64,000 nucleotides of DNA from Planctomycetes bacterium syqfu (GTDB lineage: Bacteria; Planctomycetota; Phycisphaerae; Phycisphaerales; Phycisphaeraceae): assembly GCA_020974905.1 (NCBI GenBank), contig CP087563.1:2108001-2172000 (forward strand). The letters run 5' to 3'. The translations under genes and the position numbers were made by a program. Numbering within the stretch: the first letter of the stretch is position 1; each line of letters opens with the position of its first letter. The notes beneath the pieces are model-generated. The model saw only the letters and a list, made by a program, of their open reading frames with translations. It made no database searches and was not told the origin of the DNA. Shown in pieces: positions 53,439-62,000 of the stretch.

Positions 53439-54869
53439 TCAGTGATTAACCGACTCGGCTAACGTCGACATGCTGCATCGGTCTGTACCCGCTATTGCAT
53501 CACAACAAGCTTGACGCAACTGATCCAGAGCGGGTTTGAGACGCTGGGCAAAATCCAGATCACGCGGAGAACATAGGTCGACAGCCGAAAGCGCTGCTGC
53601 ACATCCTGCAGCTTCACCGGTAGCCACCGCATTGCCGGTGACGCGGTAGGAGGCGTGTGCCCAGAAATCACCACTGATGCATCGCCCTGCAAAGAGGAGT
53701 TGCCCGACTTGCGATGCAATCAATGAGCGGTAAGGAATATCATAAGGCAAGGTCCGTTTCACCGGTGACGGTTCGATCCCCCCACCAGCAGACTGCTTAC
53801 TCGTTGCATGGACATCCACGCCAAACGTGCATCGGCAGATCGCATCATCATGTTCGCGACCTTCAACCAGATCATCCAATGTAACCTGGTAACAGCCAAG
53901 CGGGCGCGTACTCTCTCGGATACCGATTTGATTGGCCGTTGCAATCAAACGAAGGTGACGCCAGATGCCGCCGGATTGTCTTAACGCCTGGACGATGCGA
54001 TTGATTTCATCACGACCGGCAAGGGTTGCATCGGTGACTTGATCAACGACATGAGGATGTTGTGCATATTGGTGATTAACCATCATGCCAAACATGTCGG
54101 GGTAGATTTCAAAAAGAGTCGGCCGTGTATAGGACGGTTCAATTCCTGCATCACGGATGGCAGTGAGCAGTCGCAGCTTGGGGACTGCCCAGGGTTCGTG
54201 GCCGATGTTGTAGTACGGTTTGAGTTGCTCACGATCCACGCCGGTGACGATCGCCATGAGTGACATGGGTTGTAGACGTACCCCATTTCCACGTTGTTGT
54301 TCGTCATCAGAACCAATGGCAAAATCACAGCCAGCATATCTGGCAAGCACACCATCACCGGTGCAGTCAACGAACACGATCCCTGCAATGGCCTGGCGTC
54401 CGCTGCATGATTCGATCACCACGTGCGTCAGATTCTGCTGTTGATCCCGTTTGGCCTCAACCAATCGCGTATGCAAAAGCACCTTGATACCCAGCCCTGT
54501 AATCCATTGCTCAAGCACCCACTTCATCAACTCGGCGTCATAGGTTTTGCCATGATGATAAAGAGTTGGCGGCTCGTGCATTTGATCACGGAGTGCATCC
54601 AACTGTGCGTAAAGCTGTGTGAGAATGCCGGGCTTGTTTTCACTGTCGATGATCCAGCTCAGTAATCCCGATGTCCAGACGCCACCGAGTTGCCCTTGTG
54701 ATTCGAGCAATAAAACCGACACAGGTTGGCCAGACTGTTTCTGCGTCATGGCAGCAGCAATCGCAGCAGATACCCCCGCGGGTCCGCCCCCTGCAATCAC
54801 AACGTCTGATTCAAATGCCACATCCAATTGACGTGACGGTTCGGTTATTTTTTCTCTGACCGGGTTCAT
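53439..54869 (-). CDS. FAD-dependent oxidoreductase
   Basis: A 476-aa protein from ATG 54869 (MNPVREKITEPSRQLDVAF) with GGTGG upstream; the track of the frame extends three codons further to a GTG. The N-terminal Rossmann motif is DVVIAGGGPAGVSAAIAAA, followed by SVLLLESQGQLGGVWTSG. VFVDCTGDGVLARYAG and LLFAGRCISGDFWAHASYRV, with GNAVATGEAAGCAAAL near the end, close the FAD site. This is the FAD_oxidored (PF12831-like) family, often annotated only as FAD-dependent oxidoreductase near polysaccharide genes. The substrate is unknown; oxidation of a sugar or uronate is a guess. No signal peptide. It lies 38 bp behind the prepilin gene in the operon starting at 58040. Confidence 0.8.
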   Translation of the reverse strand: MNPVREKITEPSRQLDVAFESDVVIAGGGPAGVSAAIAAAMTQKQSGQPVSVLLLESQGQLGGVWTSGLLSWIIDSENKPGILTQLYAQLDALRDQMHEPPTLYHHGKTYDAELMKWVLEQWITGLGIKVLLHTRLVEAKRDQQQNLTHVVIESCSGRQAIAGIVFVDCTGDGVLARYAGCDFAIGSDDEQQRGNGVRLQPMSLMAIVTGVDREQLKPYYNIGHEPWAVPKLRLLTAIRDAGIEPSYTRPTLFEIYPDMFGMMVNHQYAQHPHVVDQVTDATLAGRDEINRIVQALRQSGGIWRHLRLIATANQIGIRESTRPLGCYQVTLDDLVEGREHDDAICRCTFGVDVHATSKQSAGGGIEPSPVKRTLPYDIPYRSLIASQVGQLLFAGRCISGDFWAHASYRVTGNAVATGEAAGCAAALSAVDLCSPRDLDFAQRLKPALDQLRQACCDAIAGTDRCSMSTLAESVNH

Positions 54870-54907
54870 GAAGACCACCTGTGTGCAAACACAAAAACAA
54901 CTTCATT

Positions 54908-55612
54908 TCAGGGGTTTTTCACCACCAGGCTGTCTGGATCAACCTTGGGCAGGCTAGCAACATGACCATCAACAAATAGATCATTGATCGCTTGGTTGTG
55001 TCTTGTGGCTGCCAGGTCATCATCACCCGTCGCTGCCTGATACAGATCGTAATTGGGTGTCGTGTTGTAGGCGACAAACCGATAGCTATGCGCATCGACC
55101 ACCGCAGTCGTCGCAGAAGGTCGAATCAGGTTTGGCAAACTGTAACCACTCCCCGTCGTCGAGCTGGTGGTCGAACCGAGATACACGTGGTAAGCATAGG
55201 ACAGTTCGTTGTAATCACGTTTCATCGCGGGGATATTCCACCCCTTGATTTGTGTGACCGATTCGTCTTCCGGGCAAATCAACACACGATCCGCCGAAGC
55301 CTGCGCGTAACTGCTACGGTATTCAATCGCCAGATAGCCTTTAATCAATGACGGCCAAACTGTGGAGTAGGAACTGTTGTCCTGATAGAAATAGGCTGTC
55401 GCTGGCATGCGTTGCTTATGGTCATTGCTGTAAATCGAAAACGCCAAACCGATGTTATGCAGATTGCTTGAACACTGAACACGACGTGCAGCTTTGCGAG
55501 CCCCTGCCAATGCAGGCAGCAGGATGGAGATCAACAGTGAGACAATACTGATAACGACCAGCAACTCGATAAGTGTAAAGCCATGTGATTGTTGATAAGC
55601 AGGCTTATTCAT
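54908..55612 (-). CDS. Prepilin-like protein, overlapping the beta-helix gene
   Basis: A 234-aa protein from ATG 55612 ([20 protein letters not shown]) with GAGGAG upstream; the frame opens further upstream inside the beta-helix gene but without an SD. Helix ending [12 protein letters not shown], then [21 protein letters not shown]. The C-terminus has [18 protein letters not shown], an exact H-x9-DG motif. Its start codon lies within the last codons of the 55605-58040 gene (8-base overlap), so translation of the two is probably coupled. Here the prepilin follows the enzyme instead of preceding it. Confidence 0.85.
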   Translation of the reverse strand: MNKPAYQQSHGFTLIELLVVISIVSLLISILLPALAGARKAARRVQCSSNLHNIGLAFSIYSNDHKQRMPATAYFYQDNSSYSTVWPSLIKGYLAIEYRSSYAQASADRVLICPEDESVTQIKGWNIPAMKRDYNELSYAYHVYLGSTTSSTTGSGYSLPNLIRPSATTAVVDAHSYRFVAYNTTPNYDLYQAATGDDDLAATRHNQAINDLFVDGHVASLPKVDPDSLVVKNP

Positions 55613-58040
55613 GAAAAGTCTCCTCAAGCACGGGACCATACACCGGCAGATCAACGCCCTGCTCCATTGCGCCAAGGTCCGGCCCTTGACCGGTCACTTG
55701 ATCATTGATGTTGGGCAACACCATGCCACGATCCACACCGGGTGAATCATGAGCCAGCGTGAAATTCATGCCGGGTTGCTCAACCCAATGACGCGTGGTT
55801 GGGGTAGGAACATTGACGAGGGTGTTGATGGTCAGATTGCTGATGCCATGGGTTTCCATACCGGTTGCGTTCTGAAAGTCCGTAAAGGAATCAAAGACGA
55901 TTTGCCCGGATGCATGGTATGGTCGATCCATTGCGGGAATCACCCAGAACCATTTATTGCAGGCGGTCTGACTGTAGCCATTGTAATCCAGCTTGCTAAG
56001 CAGCGGCGTGGGATTGCCTGTCCACAAGGGACCGCTGGGCGTATAGGGACTGCCAAGAAACAGGTTGTTGACCATCAGCGTATTCGCCCAGCCGGTCTCC
56101 ATGCGCGCGGCATTGGCGACAGCAAACGTGTTGTGAAAAATGCGTAACCCTGATGGATTGCGGGCAATTTTCAGTGCGAAGATCCGCGTGTTGTACACCA
56201 CATTCCGAAGCACATATCCCGGACCACCAAAGACAGGCTGCATGCTGATCCCCATATGTGTATTGGTGATGTAGTTTCGGATCACGCGAATGTTGGCTAC
56301 GCCGTAATCCATCTCAATTCCATCATCGGGGCACTGATCAATGCGGTTGTTGTAAATGTCAATCGCCCCATTACACATGCTCGGATCGGAGGGCGGCATG
56401 ACGATCGGGTACACACTGATCCCATCCCAGAAACCACGAACGAGGTTATGTGCAATGTCATGTCCCTGCCCACCAAGCTGGATGCCAGTGTTTAATCGCA
56501 GGGGAAGATAGCCGTAAATATTCTTATCGACACTCCAACCGTTTTGCCACTGACCGTCAGGCCAATTGCCTATGAAAATGTTGTTGATGACCGTCCAACC
56601 GGTCATGCGGGCGGAACTGTCATCGGACTGTTTATTGAGATGATCATCGTCATGCGGCCCCGCGTTGATGCCATAACGCAGATCAACAAAGCGACAGTTG
56701 GCGATCTCGATCTGCTGGGCGTCATTGGCATAAATCGCGGTCTCCATGTTACGGAAGGTCAGATACGAGATGCGATGTGACACTGCGCCGGTGAGATCCA
56801 TCATGATCCCCACCGCCCCGCCATCGAGAATCGTCGAACCATCTGCAGCACCGGTGATAGTGATCGGCTCGGTGATACTTGCCTGTTTTTTGAGATGAAT
56901 CACGCGAAGATGTTGACGATTTTCCGCTGAAAAATCAGTGTAAAGTTGTGATGCCTGATCATCCAATGGCGGGTGGATGTATGCAATGCGATCATCACCA
57001 TAACGCTGCTGCCTTGCCTGGACATCACCAAATTGATGAACACCACTGTGAAGCAAAATGGTTTGGCCGGGCTCGACGGCGTCATAAGCTTGATTGATGG
57101 TGTCATAGCTTGGCGTGAGTCGAGCACCTTGATAGGACTGCGGGTAGACATGCAACACCGTCGCGTTGGTTGCCTTAGCTAACGGTTGTTTGGTCTGCGC
57201 TTCAATGATCTGTTGTTGATCACCACCATCCGAATCATGCAATGTCAGTCGAACTTGATAGGACGTTGCCGGATCGAGATTCAGCACACTGCCTGAGAAG
57301 CGATTGGGGCAGACCACATGCCAACCGATGCGACTGGTGCCCGCCCCATCAAACAAAGTCCGCAGCAGTGGCTGCGCTTCGAGCCACTGTGACTCACCGG
57401 TCTTGCGGTATGCCACGGTGACGGATGCATTGCGATTAAAGTCGCCCTTCATGTCCCACTGCAAGCCGATGGCATGCAACGTCGATTGCTGCACGCGTAG
57501 TTCACCTGCCTGAATCGGACTTGGGTTAGAGTCAAAAGCCTGAGTCTGCGGGATCGCAGTCAGCGTCGAGTCAACATCACAGGTTTTATGTGCCAGCCAT
57601 GTATCGAACATGGAAGGCAATGACTGTTCTTGCGTCGGCGTAACCGACACACTGCCCCAGTGTGCTTCACCTTGCCCACCGAAGACCATCAGCACAACCG
57701 AAATCCGCGAGTTGTCTTTTTCCTTTGCAAAGACCATTTGCTTACTCACTGGCAGAGAGCCGACACGAAACCGGGCAGATTGGGCGACCATCAAATCGTT
57801 TTCAAAAACCTCAACACGACCAATATGTAAGTCCGGGTGCGTCGCGGTGATCTGGCTGACATCCAGCGCCCACTTGCCAGCCGGCAGATTGGGCAAGACC
57901 ACTGTCTGCTGGGCAATGTCCCATTGATTGGCTTGGGCGATGACCTGCTGGATCACCGGTGTCTGTGCCTGTAACACCGTCAACGGCGAAAACAACATTG
58001 CCAATAAAACCAAACTCTGCCAACCGATTCGTATCATCAT
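55605..58040 (-). CDS. Secreted right-handed beta-helix protein, probable polysaccharide-active
   Basis: An 811-aa protein from ATG 58040 ([15 protein letters not shown]) with AAGGAG 7 bases upstream; the 58112 start is rejected. Signal peptide ends near residue 25 (LTVLQAQ). Residues ~30-170 are a beta-sandwich ([30 protein letters not shown]). Residues ~185-290 are FnIII-like ([34 protein letters not shown]). A beta-helix follows: [98 protein letters not shown]. Same plan as the 37372 protein. No catalytic residues can be assigned. It is the first gene of an operon divergent from the PocR-AraC regulator. Confidence 0.72.
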   Translation of the reverse strand: MMIRIGWQSLVLLAMLFSPLTVLQAQTPVIQQVIAQANQWDIAQQTVVLPNLPAGKWALDVSQITATHPDLHIGRVEVFENDLMVAQSARFRVGSLPVSKQMVFAKEKDNSRISVVLMVFGGQGEAHWGSVSVTPTQEQSLPSMFDTWLAHKTCDVDSTLTAIPQTQAFDSNPSPIQAGELRVQQSTLHAIGLQWDMKGDFNRNASVTVAYRKTGESQWLEAQPLLRTLFDGAGTSRIGWHVVCPNRFSGSVLNLDPATSYQVRLTLHDSDGGDQQQIIEAQTKQPLAKATNATVLHVYPQSYQGARLTPSYDTINQAYDAVEPGQTILLHSGVHQFGDVQARQQRYGDDRIAYIHPPLDDQASQLYTDFSAENRQHLRVIHLKKQASITEPITITGAADGSTILDGGAVGIMMDLTGAVSHRISYLTFRNMETAIYANDAQQIEIANCRFVDLRYGINAGPHDDDHLNKQSDDSSARMTGWTVINNIFIGNWPDGQWQNGWSVDKNIYGYLPLRLNTGIQLGGQGHDIAHNLVRGFWDGISVYPIVMPPSDPSMCNGAIDIYNNRIDQCPDDGIEMDYGVANIRVIRNYITNTHMGISMQPVFGGPGYVLRNVVYNTRIFALKIARNPSGLRIFHNTFAVANAARMETGWANTLMVNNLFLGSPYTPSGPLWTGNPTPLLSKLDYNGYSQTACNKWFWVIPAMDRPYHASGQIVFDSFTDFQNATGMETHGISNLTINTLVNVPTPTTRHWVEQPGMNFTLAHDSPGVDRGMVLPNINDQVTGQGPDLGAMEQGVDLPVYGPVLEETFHE

Positions 58041-58054
58041 CCATAGACTCCTTG

Positions 58055-58136
58055 AGACAGTGTCTAATTGTAGCTGGGACCAAACGAGCGAAGAAGATAC
58101 GATTTTTGTCATTTTATTGACATTATCCGCTATAAT
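58055..58136. promoter_or_regulatory. Divergent promoter region of beta-helix operon and PocR-AraC gene
   Basis: A perfect -10 TATAAT (58131-58136) ends 5 bases before the regulator ATG at 58142, with no SD, so the AraC mRNA is probably leaderless. TTGTCA lies 19 bases before the -10. For the minus strand, a TACAAT-like box precedes AGACAGTGTCT (58055-58065), a perfect 11-base palindrome near the expected start and a possible operator. Confidence 0.5.
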
Positions 58137-58141
58137 CAGTT

Positions 58142-59044
58142 ATGTTTCGCAATCTAAAGCATCTGGATCTGGACACACCGGTCACGTTCATCAACGCCTC
58201 ACTGGCAGACCTTGAGTCTTCGCTTGGGGTGTATGTCACGATTCATGACCTCACGGGCATCCTCTGCTCATGGGATGGCAAGCCGCTGTTGAGTCGGCGA
58301 AATTACCATGCCCATCCCTATTGCCGTTACCGTCGAAACCATTTCGAACGAGCGTGTGTCGAGCATTGCTCCAGTCAGGTCAACGCTTATGCCCGCAAGC
58401 ACAGCAACGCGTTCTCGACCCACTGCTTCAAAGGCGTACGCGAGGTAGTGGTCCCGATGTTCAGACAAAAACAGTTGGCGTTTGTGATGTTCGCAGGTGG
58501 GTTCCGACGTGAACGTGATGAATGCCCACTGTCTGCGCACGAGCCGCAATCACGCTACCAACAGTTAACGCTGTTCGAAACCGAGAAAATGGATCAGGCG
58601 ACGCGTTTACTGAAAATGGTTGGCTTGTGTCTGCTGCAACTGGTCGAAGAGCACTCCGTTCAATCCATTGGTACCGACCCGCAGCAGGATGAATCACTTG
58701 AAACTCAGCCAGTGGATCGTCGAGACATCGACATCCGACAATTTATATTCAATCATGCCCACGAATCAACACTCCGACTGGAGCATCTTGCATCAGCATT
58801 GAACCTGTCTGAATCACGCGTCGGCCATCTGGTAAAAGAAATCTTTGGTCAAACTTTTCAGAAGCTCGTCACACAGGAGCGTATCAAGCGTGCCAAGTCA
58901 CTGCTGATCACAACGGATTGGTCCATGGACCTGGTTGCCACCGCGACCGGCTTTGGCAATCCGTATCATTTCAATCGGACTTTCAAAGCACATACCCAAT
59001 GCACACCCGGTCAATACCGCAAGCAACATCAACGCACGAGATAA
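58142..59044 (+). CDS. AraC-family regulator with N-terminal PocR-like sensory domain
   Basis: A 300-aa protein from ATG 58142. Residues ~20-150 resemble the PocR ligand-binding domain: SLGVYVTIHDLTGILCSWDG, HAHPYCRYRRNHFERACVEH and C-rich STHCFKGVREVVVPMF, followed by LAFVMFAGGFR. PocR domains are thought to bind small hydrocarbon or diol-like ligands. The C-terminal AraC double HTH is TLRLEHLASALNLSESRVGH and MDLVATATGFGNPYHFNRTF, ending CTPGQYRKQHQ. It is divergent from the beta-helix / prepilin / FAD operon, which it probably controls. It is convergent with the helicase gene, 39 bp apart. Confidence 0.85.
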   Translation: MFRNLKHLDLDTPVTFINASLADLESSLGVYVTIHDLTGILCSWDGKPLLSRRNYHAHPYCRYRRNHFERACVEHCSSQVNAYARKHSNAFSTHCFKGVREVVVPMFRQKQLAFVMFAGGFRRERDECPLSAHEPQSRYQQLTLFETEKMDQATRLLKMVGLCLLQLVEEHSVQSIGTDPQQDESLETQPVDRRDIDIRQFIFNHAHESTLRLEHLASALNLSESRVGHLVKEIFGQTFQKLVTQERIKRAKSLLITTDWSMDLVATATGFGNPYHFNRTFKAHTQCTPGQYRKQHQRTR

Positions 59045-59083
59045 AGCTGTTCATGCGAATCAGGCCATGCATATCACGCATAA

Positions 59084-62000
59084 TCAAACCAGCTTGACCA
59101 TACCATCAGCAAGATCGCAGCGCCCGGTTTGGGCAAGGTGTTCAACGGCCTGCTGTAAATTCGGCTGAGATTTATTCGTGAGTTTACTCATTCCAAAAAG
59201 CCTGGCGGTTTCGCGACACAAATCGTCCATCGGTAAACTGATCGCATGCTCCAGCAACGCATAGGCAGCATTAGCCAACTCAATCATCGGGACATCATCA
59301 ATCTCGCGCGGTCGCGTCTGGCCCTGCGGGATACGAAAACCGGTATACGTTTCAGAGTCCTGCTCAATCAACCAGACTTCATTGCCCAACACCTGCACCT
59401 GATCACGCAACTGATGCAACAACGTTGCCAACCGATCATCGACCCGTTTGGTTTGACGCCCCAAATCAAACTTGGGCATGACACGCTTAGCCAGCAATCT
59501 CAGTGACATCGGGGCTTCACAGGCAAGCACGCGCTGGATTACATCCATGACCTGCTGTCCATTGCGGTAAAACACATCCGCATCACCGACAACTTCTTCA
59601 TCCCCAAAACAGGTATAAAACACAGCACCTTTTGGCAATGCGGTCGGCTCGGGTTCAACGTCAGGTTTCGCTTCAAGGACATGACCAGCTAAATGGTTTG
59701 ATGTTTCATGAATGAGATCCGGGTCATCCTGATCTTGCCATGTGTCGGGATTATGCGCTGCAGGCAACGAATCCGGTTGTTTGTCAGCCTGCTCGATTGC
59801 GTGTTGAATCGCTTCTTCGATACGCTGAATCTCCTGCTGCGGATTAACCCACCATTGTGTTGACCAGACACGATGCATGGTCCACCCCAGTTTCTCAAGA
59901 ACAGCCTGACGGAGGCGATCCCGATCGCGTGCGGTCTTGGCGCTGTGATAGGTTGCACCATCACACTCAATGCCCAGTACGAATTGGCCGGGCTTCTCAG
60001 GATGCTTCACCCCAAGATCAATTCGATATCCCGAGCAACCGACTTGCGGGACGACCTGCCAGCCACGTTGGGTTAACTGATCCATCACCTGCTCTTCAAA
60101 TGGTGACTCACAATCCGCAGCGTTGTCCACATGATTTGCCTGACTGATCGCAGCATAGCCACGCTTTGCATAGTCCAGGAACACTTTGAGATGGCGTACG
60201 CCGAGTTTGTTGGAGCGAGACAGGTCGATGTCTTCAGCGAGAATACTGGAAAAGACGATGACCTGTTCGCGGGCGCGTGTGATGGCAACGTTGAGTCGGC
60301 GTTCCCCACCTTCACGGTTCAGGGGCCCGAAGTTCATCGCCATCTTGCCATTGATATCTCGGGCATAACAGATCGAAAAAAGAATCACTGATCGTTCATC
60401 GCCCTGTACATTCTCAAGGTTCTTGACAAACACGTGGTCCGGGTCATTTGAATCAAAATAGGCTTCAATCTCCGGGTGTTCACGGCGTGCTTCATCCAGT
60501 AAATCTTCAACCAGTATCTGCTGCGCCATGCTGAACGTGACAATGCCGATACTCGTCTGATACGTCTGAGGATTCTTTAAGCGCATCACCACTTCCTGCA
60601 CAATGGCCTGCGCTTCAGCGATGTTGTTGCGTGCGTTACTCCGATCGTAAACACCTTCGGAAAGATAACGCATGCTAACCCCAAGGTGATCCGTCTGATC
60701 CATTGCATTGGGAAAGGTGTATAGATGGTTGTTGTAATAGTGATAATTGCTGAATGCGATCAACGATTCATGTCGTGAGCGGTAATGCCAAAGCAGCTTG
60801 CGGGACGGCATCCCCGCAGCCGCACATTCATCGAGAATGCTCTCAAGGTCTTCAAGTTCCTCGTCGTCATCCTCTTCAATCGTATCCTGACGCGTAAAGA
60901 AATTGGTAGGTGGTAGTTGCTTGGAGTCCCCCACCACAATCACCTGGCTGCCACGGGCAATTGCACCCACGGCATCCCAGACGGGAATCTGCGACGCTTC
61001 ATCAAAAATCACCACGTCAAACGGCGGATAGTCCGCATCCAGATACTGAGCAACCGACAACGGACTCATCAACAAACACGGCTTAAGGCGTGGCAACAAG
61101 TTCGGCAATTTGGTGATCAGCTTCCGCACGGACATATGTCGGCGTTTGAGTTTGAGTTGATGTGCCAGAACCCCCATCTCCGAATTGCTCAGGTTCGCAG
61201 CAATCTGTTGTGATGGGACGGACTCAGACAACGCTTCACGAACCTTGCTTTCAGAGAGCTTGAGGTGGGCTTTGTCCAACTGCTTGAAATGCTCAATTCG
61301 CTGAACATGTTCGTGGATATTCAAACTGTTTAAAACGGCATCGTCTTTCCAGATGGCATCGATCCACGCATCCAGTATGTTGCGCTGCAATGCAGGCTTG
61401 ATCATCTCCGTGGGGATGTTGCCTTGCTCATGTTCTGATACCAGCGTTTGCAGGTCCGCCTTGATGGCAGCAACTCGGACACGCTGCCAATAACTCCAAT
61501 CATTGAGTTTGTCGATATGTTCTGGATAACGCTCAGTGCGTCTTTGAATCACGCCAAGCATGTCCGGCCGATCGGGTTGGCCGGTGAAAAGTTTCATGTC
61601 AAAGAAACCGGATTGCTCCAATGATTCGAGTGCTTTGGCAAGGATTGAAAGATGCTCAAGGTAAAGCGAAAGTGTCTTGCCTTGATCGGTGCTGGACGCA
61701 AGAGCCTGCGCGGATTGCTCAGCAAACTGGCGGATACTTTGTGATGTCGAATCCGCCAACGTGGTCTGTGGCAATTCACCAAGACGCCTGGTCAAACGAT
61801 CCATCCACTGCAATTGCTTTTGGAGTTGATCCCAGTCTGGATCACCTTGTTTCCAATCCGAACCCAATACCTGTGCAAGAGGATGATCTGGCGAACGCAA
61901 TTGGTTATCGAGTCGTTTGAGTTCGAGTAATTCCGTGAGTATCTCAAGCAAGTTCGCTGCATCAAGCTGCTGACCCGGTTGCAGGAACAGTGAAACCTGC

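Noticed and set aside
54880-54893. TGTGTGCAAACACA inverted repeat before the FAD gene
   Set aside because: Resembles the operators above but lacks the ACACGTGT core and sits in a short intra-operon gap without a clear promoter.
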